A stretch of 64,000 bases of DNA from Macrotrachela quadricornifera (Eukaryota; Rotifera; Eurotatoria; Philodinida; Philodinidae): positions 68,755 to 132,754 of the forward strand of contig JAJEKB010020261.1 of assembly GCA_022393335.1 (NCBI GenBank). The letters run 5' to 3'. Under the pieces are notes generated by a model. The model searched no databases and was not told the DNA's origin. It saw nothing but the letters and a program-made list of their open reading frames with translations. Position 1 is the stretch's first letter; each line of letters opens with the position of its first letter. Of this stretch, positions 45,708 through 58,547 are shown piece after piece. A program made the position numbers and the translations under genes.

Positions 45708-47521
45708 TCCTTTACCCTAAATCTGGTACCCAGAATGCATCCCTAAATCGAATCCACATTTGTGGATAATAAAACGAAAACTAATCCAGATTAGGGATTT
45801 TGATTTAGGGATTTTCTAATTTAGGGATTTTTTTTCTCAATTAATGGCGGACTTCACTCTTTCATAACGAACTGGTGACCAGTTCTATCACATCGATATC
45901 AAAGTATTAACTGCTGTAAATAGTTATCATAGAATCTGGTGACGAGCTCTATCACGTTGATGTTGAACTCATAACTCTTCTAAATAGCTATTATCCAATC
46001 TGGTGACCAGTTCTACCACACTCATATCAAACTAATAACTGTTGTAAATAGTTATTATAGAGTCTGGTGACTAGTTCTATCACATTCATATCAAACTAAT
46101 AACTGTTGGAAATAGCTATCATAGAATCTGGTGACCAGTTCTATCACGTTGATGTTGAACTCATAACTCTTCTAAATAGCTATTATCCAATCTGGTGACC
46201 AGTTCTACCACACTCATATCAAACTAATAACTGTTGTAAATAGTTATCATAGAGTCTGGTGACTAGTTCTATCACATTCATATCAAAATAATAACTGTTG
46301 GAAATGGCTATCATAGAATCTGGTGACCAGTTCTATCACGTGGATATCGGACTGATAACTCCTCTAAATAGCTACTATCCAATCTGCTGACCAGTTCTAT
46401 CACATCGATACCAAACTAATAACTGTTTTAAAAGTTATCATAGAATCTGGTGACCTGTTCTATCATATTAATTTCGAACTGATAACTACTGTAATAGGTA
46501 TCTAAGCATCTGGTGACCAGTCCAATCACATAGATATCAAACTAATAACTGCTGTAAATCGCTATAATAGAATCTGGTGACCAGGTCTATCACATTGATA
46601 TCAAACTAATAACTCCTGTAAATAGCTATCAAAGAATCTGGTGACCTGTTTTATCACATTAATTTCGAACTGATAACTACTGTAGTAGGTATCTAAGCAT
46701 CTGGTGACCAATTGTATCATAGTGATATTCAATTAATAAGCGGAAAACAGCTATATAAGAATCTGGTGACTGGATTCATTTTTGTGTGAGTCAAGCACAC
46801 AAGTTTATAATGCCTTGAACTGAATGAAACCAATTAAATAAAATGAATTTGTGACGATTCTAGCTCTATGCATTATGTTTTGAATCTGATGACCGGAATT
46901 CACTAAAGCGACGCGTGATAGGCAGATAAGTTTTTTATTGCGCTTTTTCTTTGTAACATATATTGAGATGATAATAATACTAAAATGTTATTAAAGGCTG
47001 CGAAAAAATTCGAATTTTATTGGTTTGATATGTAAAAAAGAGTTATGCAGAAAATAGCATTTAATATTGTTTTTACGAATATTGAATGTACAAAGAATTT
47101 CTAAGTTTGATAGTAGGTTTTTTACGTGTACAATTTATGATACAGATATTAGAGCAGTTGTTGATTGTCACTTAACTTACAATAAGTACCTGTTGTAAGA
47201 GTCATAATTGTACTAAAACTACCTTCATTAGTCAGTTATTCTGTTGAAAACCATATTTAATAAGCGAAGATTAATAATAGTAAATATTTAATGATTTTAA
47301 TATTTGCTAAAGAACTGGTGACGAGTTTCAGATATTTAAAAAAAATAACTGGTCACCAGTTCGTTATGAAAGAGTGAAGTCCGTCATTAATTGAGAAAAA
47401 TTCCCTAAATTAGAAAATCCCGAAATCAAAATCCCTAATCTGGATTAATTTTTGTTCTATTATCCACAAATGTGGATTCGATTTAGGGATGCATTCTGGA
47501 TACCAGATTTAGGGTAAAGGA
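45708..47521. mobile_element. TA-flanked element with about 175-bp inverted ends and an internal satellite
   Basis: Ends TCCTTTACCCTAAATCTGGT and the complement at 47502-47521 are flanked by TA (45706-45707, 47522-47523). The arms pair for about 175 bp, to CTTTCATAACGAACTGGTGA. A TA duplication points to the Tc1/mariner class. No transposase. Confidence 0.8.
45885..46775. repeat. Tandem array of about 62-bp units centred on CTGGTGACCAG
   Basis: About fourteen units with the pattern CTGGTGACCAGTTCTATCAC, then ATATCAAACTAATAACTG and AAATAGCTATCATAGAAT. CTGGT-G-ACCAG is a perfect 11-bp palindrome. Some units are paired into a higher-order 124-bp or longer repeat, and the last units are degenerate. 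Confidence 0.85.
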
Positions 47522-48111
47522 TAACATACCGTAACTTTTCTAAAGAGTCTGTGTGTGTGATTGTTTTCAGATCGTTCATAAACCACTTAATCGAACGGAA
47601 TGGGGGGAAACGAGAACGGACTGCACTGTATCACGTAACTGTTCACGTGTTGATCATGTGACTGGTCAGGTAACTGTTCACGTGGTCACAATTCGAGATT
47701 TTACGATTCATTTTCTGTGCTTTGATCTATGTTAGTAAAGATCGGGGAGAGCAAGGTGCATTGTATGATCAGATATCGAACACATGACTAATTATATATT
47801 ATAACGTTCGAGTTTTGCGAGGCATTTTCCGAGTTTTAACGTGGGAAATAAGTTACCTTAGAGAAAGAAGGCACGGTAGGGTTCGTTAGAAATCACAGTA
47901 GATCAATGAAAGAAGGCCAAAATAATCAAAAAGTGATCATATTGTTATTGAATACTGTGTTTCTCAGTGACTTGAGAACAAAAGTAGATAATAATCTGCA
48001 TTTTTTGCCATTGAGCATTAGAGGCTGCAGGATGCTCAAAAAAAGCAAATAGAATTTATAAGATAAAGGGTGACCATGTAAGTGGTAATACTCATCGAAT
48101 GTAGAAAACAA

Positions 48112-48362
48112 AAAGCTTGTCAGCGCAGTCCCTTTGGGACTAAAGTGTGGAACTCACATATCTCTGAAAAACCGGATCTCAGCTAAATAAACATAGGAAC
48201 CAATTTCTGTATGGTACCTGTCCGTAATGGACGGGTGTCTGTAATGGGGGCTGTCTGTAATGGGTATGTCTGTAAGGGGGGGGGGGGGGGGGGGGGGGGG
48301 GGGCCGCAAAACTTCGACTTAAAACTTACACTCACATTTTTCATATGTGAGTTCCACAAAAG
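48112..48362 (-). mobile_element. Helentron-like element, copy F, divergent family
   Basis: Same plan as copies A-E but different sequence: AAGCTTGTCAGCGCAGTCCC-TTT-GGGACT, then GTGTGGAACTCACATAT at one side and ATATGTGAGTTCCACAAAAG at the other. Interior TCTGTAATGG repeats and a G homopolymer of about 26 bases (48277-48303). Confidence 0.6.
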
Positions 48363-48394
48363 TGGGATAAGATTCCATTAATCATAGCTGATAA

Positions 48395-49226
48395 TCTGTA
48401 TATATAAAGAAGAAGGGTGTGTCTGTCCGTCGGTTCTTTTTGCATTTGGACGCCGCACGAGTTAGCGGCGCCAAGCGTTTCATGGGATACCTTGTGTCCA
48501 GACGAAGGTTGATGGGGAGTAAGGTAGCCAGGGGGAGGGACCAAATGGAATTTCATACAGGTTATGATATATTGCAATTTTCACCAATCTTTCAAAGCTT
48601 TTAGACTATTTGCTATTATTGATAGATTATACACCTCTTAGTGTCACCTTTTTCCAGCGGGTGTTCGTATAGTATGACAGTTGGCATGAGTAAAAAATGT
48701 CACTCATATTCCCACAGTATTTACTGAATTCTCCGATTTACGCATGAATGCAAGTGTATGCACGGTGGGACATGTAGTCATATATAAAAAATCTGAAGCA
48801 CGCCTTCTATATGCCTTCTGTTGTTTTCTGCTATAGTAAGTTTTCAGTATGTTTCTTATACGAAATTTTCTATACAATGTAGTAATGATGAAGGCAGCGA
48901 ATAGCTACGAGAGACTGAGCTCCTCTAGAAACCTTTTAGCCTTGCTTTCCTTCATCTATAGTTGAAATAGACCCATATACTTGTTTTCAGACTCAGAATG
49001 ATGAATGATGTAGAGAGCGAAGGGAGGCCCATTCTTTTCCTTAGAAGCTTTTCTCTGGTTTCGTCACTAGAATGCTGAATAGTTTTCAGATGATCTCACT
49101 CAAGTAGATAGAATCTGAAATCGAGTAGTCACAGGTAACATTTTGGAGGGACGCCAGCGAGCGACTTATCCTTCTTGTGTAAAGCTGCCAGCTAAATGTA
49201 TTAGGTGGGAAATAATATTTTGCTAG
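48395..49226 (+). mobile_element. Helitron-like element, copy 3
   Basis: TCTGTATATATAAAGAAGAA start, GTGTGTCTGTCCGTCGG, then a GC-rich palindromic stretch (GCCGCACGAGTTAGCGGC) and ATGCACGGTGGGACATGTAG shared with copy 1. A CTAG at 49223-49226 is the assumed 3' end. Confidence 0.5.
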
Positions 49227-49958
49227 GGAGGTACCGCTATAACTCGCTAAACCTTCGAGTGAAATCGAACTAATTAAGGGTAGCATTTTAAACTTTAATT
49301 ATAGTCGAAAATTTACAGTCAGTAAGGACTAGCTTAAGTCTTCAAGCTTCAAGTATTACATATATGATCCTTCCTTTCATGAAAAAAAAATGCCTTGAAA
49401 TCTGATTGGGTGAATATCCAAGCTAAAAAATATGGTTGGCCGAAAACTGAAAGTAGATGATTGGACGAGAATCAGATACCATAAATACCTGATCATTGAG
49501 TTTTAAGCAAGTGACTTTTTTAACCCTGATGTTCTTTTGACGCCATGACAGGCGAGGGAACTTATTTTCGTGGCATTCAATGATATTTAGCAATAGCAAA
49601 ATTAGCACATGTTATTCGTCACAAATTGGACTATTCAATAATTGAAACATTGTCAACACAAATATCATATTAATCAAAAGGTAAATAATTGATTTTCTTT
49701 AATTATGTAATATTTTTCTCAAGATGACTAGGAAGTAGCAAATTGGATTTGTCTTTTACTCAAGTGATAAATTCAGTCTGTTTTCGATGCATTTTTGAAG
49801 ATTATTTTGAATTTATAATTTTTTTTGCATTAGGCTTTTATGCAGAATTAATACCGAAGCCATTCGATGAAATCCACAGCTAGATTAAAATTTATTATAG
49901 TCACTCTTAAGTCTATTTCTATCTTACAGAAAAAAAAATGTTATAGATGATAATGTCA
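49227..49958. other. Intergenic, no gene seen
   Basis: Downstream of the molybdo-flavoenzyme gene. Nothing recognised. Confidence 0.35.
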
Positions 49959-52900
49959 TTAAAAGGAGCCTCTGGGCTGAAATGTTTGATGTTCCTTAGA
50001 ACATACACGATGAGTGAATTCGTCGGCACAAGCCATTCGAAGTCGTTCAACAGTAGCTGGTGAATTAAGTGTAAAATATTCTGAGAAGCCTTGTTGTTGT
50101 CGATAGGCCATACATGCTTGTTTCAATGCAAAGAAAACTGAAGCAGCAAGTAGAAATGGTGGTTCACCAATACCTTTCGATGAGTAGACAGCTTTCGGAT
50201 TTGATACATCGGCTAGAAACGAAACACGCATATCGAGTGGAACATCACTAAACGATGGAATTTTGTATGTATCAGGTCCTTGACTAACTAATTCGCCTGG
50301 TTTTATCCACTTGTACTGTGTGTGATCACCCCTGATGATTTCCTCCATAGTATAAAGACCAGTACCTTGCAAAAATGCGCCTTCAATTTGTCCAATATCA
50401 ATTTGTGGACTAAGTGATCGACCAAGGTCCTAAATAGTCAGTCAAGTGAGAAACTTTTATTACTGCCTTGTACTAAAATAACATACCATAAGAATATCAA
50501 CGCGCAGAAGATGCCAATCACCTGTTAATGTATCTAATTCGACTTCGGTTACTGATGCACCTTGTGTAAAATAACTTCCATGAGCGCGATTTTCAGCAAA
50601 ATTCATCTCAAATTTTCCAGGAGCTGAATAAAATCCATGAGCACATAGATCAATACGAGCAAAATAAGCTTGTTTAATCAAATCTTCCCATGAAAGATTA
50701 GTATTATTACCAACTAGAAGTGTATCTAATCTTTCTCGAAGTTGTTCACACGCCAAATGCACAGCCATTCCATTGAGATCAGATGAGTTCGAACCTGCAG
50801 TAACACTAGTATTGGGTACTTTATCCGTTGCTGTTTCACTAATTCGTATACGATCAATATCACAACGTAAAACTTCAGCAGCAATCGCTATCATTTTTGT
50901 ATGTAAACCTTGTCCCATTTCTACGCCTTTATAATAAAAGATTTTTTTTGTATGTTTTATTTGATAAAAATCTTTTAACATACCTCCATGATTGAGCACT
51001 ACTGAACCATCCTTATAGATGAGTACAAGTGCACCTGCTTGATTAAGAAATGGTAGTGGAAAGCCAATAGTAAACTTGTTTGGTACAATAGTAAGACCAC
51101 GTTTTCGATAATTATTTGCATGATTAAATTCTTCAACATTCTTTTGTCGTTCAATAAAATTACTCGATTCGATAAGTTCATCGAGCAATCGAGGAACATT
51201 CCATTGTTCTAATCGTTGTCCATAATGAGTAAAGTCTCCTTCTTTATATAGATTGAGACGACGAATGGTCAATGGATCAACTTTAAGATATGTAGCAATA
51301 TGTTCAATAATTGTTTCACAGATTAACATCGCTTGTGGACCACCGAACCCACGAAAAGCTAAAGAAAATCAAAAGTCTACTAGTTTTATCAGTAATTTTT
51401 TTGTAACAAACCTGTATTAGATGGTATATGTGTTTTGCAAACGTTGCCCCGTATTTTAACGTTAGAGCATTGATAACAGTTACCCATATGAATCATAGCC
51501 ATCTTCATGATAACGACTGATGCATCAGTCGAACAACCAGCATTGTTCCACATTCGAATATCAAGTGCCAATAAACGACCTTCATTTGTAAAGCCTACTT
51601 TATATTCAGCTTTAAATGGATGTCGTTGTCCAGTAACACGCATGTCAATTTGACGTTCCATATTTAAACGAACGGAACGACCGACTTTTACAGCGGCTAC
51701 TGCAACAGCAGCACAGAGAATGATCCTACGATATATATATCATTTTACAACCTTTCAAAAGAGAACAAACAAAGTAATTTTTTCTTACGATCTTCCTTCT
51801 TTTCCACCAAAAGCACCACCAATACGTTTAACATGACAAGTGATGTGACTGGCATCTCGGCCAAGTGCTAATGCAATTTCTTCTTGAGCTTGACTTGGTG
51901 TTTGGGTACCAAAATACAATTGTATTTCTTTATCATCATTTGATGGTACTACCATAAAACTATTTGTTTCCATATAGAAATGCTCCTGACCACCAATCAT
52001 TAATGTTCCTTCTAGCGTATGTTCAGCTTCGGCAAAACCCTTATCAATATCACCTTGCTGAAGACATTGTTCTTCAATTATATAAAATTTATGCTTTATA
52101 GCATCTTCAATGGTAAATATTGTCGGTGTTAATAATTCATATTCAACTTGGATTAGACTCGCGGCAAGATGAGCTGAATGTTCTGTTTCACAAACAACAA
52201 CACCAATAACCGCTCCAATACATGGACTAATCGACGAAATAAATATTTCTTCATCAAATGCTGGAGCACCTATTTTATTGAAACCTGGTACATCGACATA
52301 AGTAACAAATGAGACAAAGCCAAGCACTTTTGAAGCACTTTCAATATCTATCAGAACAAAACATATTAACTAGTGGCATTGAAATTAAACATTATTCTTA
52401 CCGATATGTTTAATTCGGGCATTAGGTTGCGTACTCAAGACGAAGGCACCATGAAGTGTGTTGATTAATGATGATATATCATCTGTATATATGGCCTCTC
52501 CTGTCGTATGTAAATAAGCTGATCGATGTGGTATTGAACTACCGACGACTTTTTGTGAAGAAGGCCGTTCAGGTATTGTTTGTTGACCATGAGATACTGG
52601 TCTATAGTATGGATAAGCAGCTGAAAAATCTGCTGAATCAATCAATGATTGCCGTAACTCGGAACAGACATAAAAATAAAATTTTAAGAGAAACGATTGA
52701 ATAAGTGTTCGTCTAAATAGATCAAACAATCCTTTGTTTATCTGATCCATTCAGCATAAAATTTAGATAAATTACCTGTATTCTGGTTGACCACCTGGGC
52801 TTAATTCATCGAGTGGCATTTCTTTCAAAATTGATTGACAGGCTTCATCAATGGTTTCTCTCGACCATAATTTTCCAATTAGTTCTTGCTGAGTTTTTCT

Positions 52901-54486
52901 TGCTAAAATCGTTGATGATGCCATTCCACCAAATGAAAAAGCAGTCGAAACAATATACCATTGATCATTATTTCCATTTAATTGTTTAAGTTGAACTTGA
53001 AGTCCAGCACTGACAATACCTTTGGAGTCATCTCGACGATGTGCTTGTTTGTAGGATTGAATAAAACTTTTATTCGATGGGTCAGGAAACGGAATGCGAA
53101 CAGCTACTAATATTTCATCATCAGCCATTGAAATTTGATGATGGCCAAGAAAAAAGTCTTGCATTGGCATATATCGAGCTTCTTTACTATCTACATGATG
53201 AAATTCAAGTATTGCACCAGCTGCTAATAACACAGGATTGATATCCGAACTAGAAAAAAATGAATAAATAAAACATTAAAGTTCTCTTCAATTTTACGTA
53301 CATAGGTGAAGCAGCGATAACATTTCCACCAATTGAAGCAACATTTCGTATTTGTGTAGAGGCGAAATGTTTCAGTTGATTTAGTAGAGCTTGACAAAAG
53401 CCACCATCATTAATCTTCTCTTGACTCCATTCAATCATTTTTGTTTTTAAATATGTAAATGTGATACCAGTACCGAGAATCAATGCATCTGTAGTTCGTT
53501 CAAGTTGTTGTAATTGTTTAATATGTGTCATAGAAATTAGACGAGCATATTTTTGATGTTCAAATTTTGTTTCAATTTGCACTCGAGTATTACCAAAGAC
53601 AAGCTTCGATGCATCACCTGGATAAGTTCGACGAAGATCAAATAATTCCTCAAGTGATATGGGTCGATACCATTCAACTGAAGAACCTGAACAACAATAT
53701 TATAGATTATTCAAGAATTAAATATTGACATATTACCTTTGATATGAATGGATTGAGGAATGTATTCTTTCAATCTTGAAGGAAATTCTATTTGATATGA
53801 TGGTGATACATTTTCTTTAGCAAACATAAGACACTTGTCATATGTTGTTGATGTCCTTGTTGATAATTTTTTTTTCGGTAGTTCTTCTATATTAGTTGCA
53901 AATGTCTTAGCAGCATCAAGGATTGGTCGATATCCAGTACATCGACAAAGATTTCCATCCAATGACTCTTCAATATCTTGCATAGTCAATGATGAATCAG
54001 TTTTTGACGTAACAATGCCATAAAGAGACATAGCCAGACCTGGTGTACAAAAGCCACATTGTGAAGCAGAGAGTTCAGCTAAACGAGATTGAATTGGATG
54101 AAGATTTGACATATTTGTTGAACCTAATCCTTCGACGGTTATGACATGACATCCATCCACAGAACAAAGAAGTGCTAAACAGCCATTTATTGTGCGATGT
54201 TCGATTTCACCAGAATCTCGATCAAGACATCGTGAAACGAGAACTGTACATGCTCCACAACCACCTTCGCCGCAGCCTAATTTCGAACCAACAAGATTTA
54301 ACTCTTAAAAAAGAACACATCATTTTCAAATAGTTGGAAATATTCATCTTACTTACTATTTCTTAAATACCAAAGAAGAGTCCAATCAGGTTCAGGATGA
54401 CGTTCAATGACTTCTTTTCCATTAACATAAAAAGAAAGATAATCGACTGCTGTTTTCGACGGCAGTGTTATCGTTTCTTTAATCAT
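49959..54486 (-). CDS. Molybdo-flavoenzyme of the xanthine dehydrogenase/aldehyde oxidase family
   Basis: Ten exons join in phase: 54357-54486, 53737-54303, 53302-53686, 52776-53249, 52402-52712, 51789-52347, 51412-51725, 50984-51358, 50487-50926 and 49959-50429, giving 1341 residues, full family length. Order: N-terminal 2Fe-2S domain (GCGEGGCGACT near 53-63), second 2Fe-2S domain (SQCGFCTPG, then NLCRCTGYRP), FAD domain (STQIRNVASIGGN, ASPISDINPV), then the molybdopterin domain (GGQEHFY, GGAFGGKEGRS, SNTAFRGFGGPQ, MGQGLHTKM). The conserved Glu before PP near the C-terminus (GIGEPPF, bovine Glu1261) is present. Substrate pocket: Glu806 matches bovine XDH Glu802, but the position of Arg880 is Met884, as in aldehyde oxidases. 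Substrate is therefore uncertain. One intron (50927-50983) is 57 nt and in frame, so its retention would still read through. Confidence 0.93.
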
Positions 54487-55997
54487 ATTTTTTCTATATA
54501 TAATATGTGAATATTATATTTAGAAAAACATTGACAGAGGGTGATACAGCAATGTGATTGAATGCAAGCTAATGATGATAAGACAGTATATCTAACAAAT
54601 CTACCTGTATAAGAAGATAAGAGAGAGAGAGAATAAACAATCGTTTGATATGCTGAATGAAAGAAAAAAAATATTTTGGGTGTTTATTCAAGTGAATCGG
54701 GAGAGAGCGACGAGTATGACGAACATAGACAAAAATTATCGCTGTGTGTGATAAAAATAAAGCAGTTAACGTCGCAAAGAAGAATATAATGTATAAAATT
54801 TAGTAATATAAACAGAATACCAAAAAACAAAATGAGATCATGCAAGATCCTGCGCTGTCACACATTACAATCTGTTTTAGATAATGCGGTTGAACAATGG
54901 AATATTTCACAATATAATCTGCTTTAAGAGAAGCAGTAGTAAACGAAATATTTTTATTAGTTTTTATAATTAATATAATATACATGTACTGATGATGTAT
55001 TGTATCTGTTGTTTTGGATATATTAAAATAAAATTCAATATTACATTTATTTATTTATTTAATGTTAAAACATACTAAAGATGATCGGATACTCCAGCAC
55101 ATGGCTAGATAGAAAATTATACATCGTTTTTTTCCTTTTCTTTTCTTTGGCAAAAAAGAAGACCTTCAAGGAGTCTCTGAAAAACCTTTTATCGAAAATC
55201 ATAGTTTTGTTGTTCTCATGCTTGAGTATATAATATAAACGCTTACATGTAGAATAAAAGTGTTCAAATAGGAAATATTTTCATTGAACTTCGTCTGTAT
55301 TTGAATCTGTTATTTTATAATGTGATTACATTACTGTTTTACAAAGTTAATAAAGAATAATTTTAAAATTACAGCACATGTATAACCTTGAAAAAATACT
55401 TTATTTGCGCAACAGAAACGTCGAAATAATTTCAACATTAATTCTCGTTGAGCAAGGTTTCTAAGTGATTCAGATATTAACTTGATCATATTATCGAAAG
55501 TTTTTTTCAATGTATTTCGCGCATGTTATACACTTTAATTCTGGCAGGTGTCAGTACACCTAAAGTTTTACATAGTTTAACTAAATCGTTTGATTTATCT
55601 TTGTTTTCTCCATAGTTAAAGTGGCAATTGATAATGTTGGTTGTATCGTTTTCATTGAAATATTCAATTTGTTCAACATCACAATGAGCACAAGCTGATT
55701 ATCCTTATAATCGTGTTCGAATTGTTCCAGAATCATATCATTATCGAAATACCACTAGCGATACTTAATGATTTATATTTTGCAACCATTTGTTTCCATT
55801 TATTTCCACTAAGCCCAAAAAATAATCCGCTAGAATGTTGAACTAGAAAATTAGACACTATATGACCACGACTGCGTCATTTTGATAAAAAACGGCATAT
55901 GTTTCCCTAAAACACCATCGTTTCGGACTAACCTCATCATTTCTGAATGTTGATTCATTATAAAGTATCATCGATTCTGAAATAAAAGGCAAGTTAC
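54487..55997. other. Intergenic, no gene seen
   Basis: Upstream of the molybdo-flavoenzyme. AT-rich, with short TTTA/TTTATT runs near 55045-55060. Confidence 0.35.
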
Positions 55998-58295
55998 CAT
56001 TTTTCGAATAACTTTTTATAGGAACAAGATAGAGAAGTATAATTTTCGCCATTCAAAAGACCAGGAACTCAACACCATTTTCATATAAAAACAAAAGAGA
56101 TAATAACATGTAATGATATCATTCATTAGCTTAGTGTTGTCTTTATCTTTGTTATAGTTGGAAAAGGACATCAATTTTACTGACAAGGATTGTTTTACAT
56201 TTTTCACACGTTCTGATCGATTCTTAAAATGTCAAAAATGTGTAGAAAAAATAGGTTATTTACTATGCCAAGAACCATAAGATATTTAACTTCATTTTAC
56301 CAAGAGTGTTTTGGATTAAGCCAATGAAATAAGTCTTTAACTTGAGATGCAAACCGTCAAAAAGCTGAAAATTGTACTATTTAGTAAGTTTTCTACGGAT
56401 GATGATGTTCCAAAATTGATTACTACCTGTTCATGAACAAGTTCTAGGGAAATTGTGATAGGTGAATTTTTTCCAATGTGTTATCACATATTTTATATTA
56501 ATCTTTACCAATATGTATTCGTTTACATCATACGTAATATCCATTTGTAAGACCATTAATTTAGCCGAACTTTCATTTAATGATGCCAAAGTTGAGAGTG
56601 AAACGGATGGATTTACATTCCTCTCATTCAATGTAACTGGTTTCTTAAAAACAGTGCTTGGAATCTCAGAAAGATCAATCTTCCGATTGTGAGAAGAAAT
56701 GGCCAGTTTAAAAGAAAGCGGACAAGTCAAACAGCTTTAGAAGTGGCGATGTCAGTGAAGCACATACGTAAGAAGTATAACGTTACCATGGTCCTATTTA
56801 TATTGAGTTCTCCTAAAAACAAGAGAAACAGCAGAAGAAAGGTAGCTCAACTAATTAAATTCGAGTAAGACAATATTCGGTATTTTTTAAAATAATTATT
56901 AAATATTTGATCAGTTTCATTCAATTTTAGGTGAAGAGCCAGGGCTTATAGTTCAGAGCAGGACAATACTTTTGCAATAAATGAAACAGCCTGTTTTTCG
57001 CTATAGGTAAATATCTGCAATATCTATTCCACTAAATTCAATGACTTTTATAGTCCAGCAAGCGAAATATTTTCGTTCACTCGATGATCTTCAGAATAAT
57101 GAGCGAATATTTTATGTCCACGACGAAATTTGGGTCTTGGATGGCGAGGAAAAAAAGTTAAAACCTAGTCGTTTAAAATATAATCATGCAAGATGTATCC
57201 ATGTTTCTTTATAGTCGCATAACAGGAACGTACCTTATGCAATTATATTTCTTAGGAATCTACTTGGACATTTCAGCCATAACCATGGTAATTTGAAGAC
57301 CAGAGTAGCAACCTATATCTAAGTTCCTTTTTCCATTTGATATTCAAGGACTTCAAGCCAAAATTATGATTAATATTGATGAAGTCACGTAGTAGTGTCA
57401 ATTAACTGAGGAGACAAAGCTCTCAAAAAGGCTCTTGAATAAACAAAAAGTTATAAGTTATCTCACAAAAAAATACGTTGTCAGCGAGGATGCACAGGTT
57501 TTTGCTATTCGTGTTGTAAGATAAACCCACTATTTACTGATTGCATCTGGTTCAAAGAAACCATTACAATTCATTTCAGTTTATCTGTCAGACATTGAAT
57601 ATTAAACTGCATAAAGTTAGCATGGCCTGGCATGAAAGCCTATATCTGGTGGAACAATACCAGCTTTCGATTGACTAATGTCGAATGATTGGTTTCAGAA
57701 TAGGTATCTACTTTAAATCCCGCAACTACTACAAGCTATGTTGCCCATGCAAAACAGCATGAGCTTGTGTTTAGACGAGCAGATGCATATTTGGATATAG
57801 TTCATGAAATGGACAATAATTCCAGTGATGAACCGCAGGATGAGATCAGTAATGAAATGGATGAAGCTATTGATGATTAAATTCCTATTTTCCATGTAGA
57901 AAACCTACTGATTCGTAAAATTTTCAACTTTATGACGATCTGTATCCCAAAGTTAATGGCTCATTTCGTTGACTAAATCAAAAACACTCTTGGTGAAATG
58001 AAGTTAATTATCTTATGACTCTCGATATAGCAAATAATCTATTTTTTCTACACATTTTCCACATTCCAAGAATCAATCAGAACGTGTGAAAAATGTAATA
58101 CAAACCTTTCCGGTAAAACTGATGTCCTATTCAAATGGTAACAGAGATAAAGAAAACACTAAGTTGATGAATTATAGTATTACATAATGTTATCTTCTTC
58201 GTTTTTATATGAAAATGGTGTTGAACTCCTGCTCTTTTAAGTTGCGAAAATCACACTTCTCTATTTCGTTCCTATAAAAAGTTATTCGAAAAATG
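55998..58295. repeat. Inverted duplication flanking a dead transposase
   Basis: The left arm of about 340 bp (55998-56340) and right arm (57955-58295) are reverse complements with roughly 85 percent identity (for example CACACGTTCTGATCGATTCT / AGAATCAATCAGAACGTGTG). The interior includes transposase relics, so the arms may be the long inverted ends of a DNA transposon. Similarity stops outside the arms. Confidence 0.7.
56660..57880 (+). pseudogene. Relic of a DDE-type transposase
   Basis: Plus-strand pieces: RRNGQFKRKRTSQTALEVAM (HTH-like start), later ERIFYVHDEIWVLDGEEKK, resembling the first catalytic-Asp block (DE-x-W) of IS630/Tc1-like transposases, then many stops, and at the end VAHAKQHELVFRRADAYLDI and an acidic tail DEPQDEISNEMDEAIDD. 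No continuous frame. The family is a guess from motif style. Confidence 0.4.
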
Positions 58296-58547
58296 GCATT
58301 TTCGTTTACATCTACGATCTCGAGAAATGATCCGAGAAAGATACTACCGATTTATTCAAATAAATATCATCTTGGAGTGGATTTTACATGTGGTATTCAA
58401 AAACATTTAGCGAAGCAGATTTCTGTCCGTCTCAAATTTATTTTAAAGAAAAAATGGAATTCATTCGCGCTGTCAACATATATATATTATAAATCAAAAA
58501 GCGGAGGAAGCTAAGAATGATATAGTTTGTATTTCATTCGTTGTCAT

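Larger units (their letters stand above)
45498..47861 (+). mobile_element. Helitron-like element, copy 2, carrying a nested TIR element
   Basis: 5' end TCTATATATATATATATAAA followed by AGAAGAAAGTTTGTCTGTCTG, as in copies 1 and 3. The proposed 3' end TTACCTTAG at 47861 is set only by similarity of GTGGGAAATAA to copy 3, so that end is uncertain. It encloses the element at 45708-47521. Confidence 0.45.

Noticed and set aside
47553..47735. 60-codon plus frame near CACGTGATC-rich sequence
   Set aside because: Lies inside Helitron-like copy 2 and shows only repeated GTAACTGTTCACGTG words.
53835..54023. Plus-strand frame in the molybdo-flavoenzyme exon 2
   Set aside because: Antisense shadow of the second 2Fe-2S domain coding sequence.
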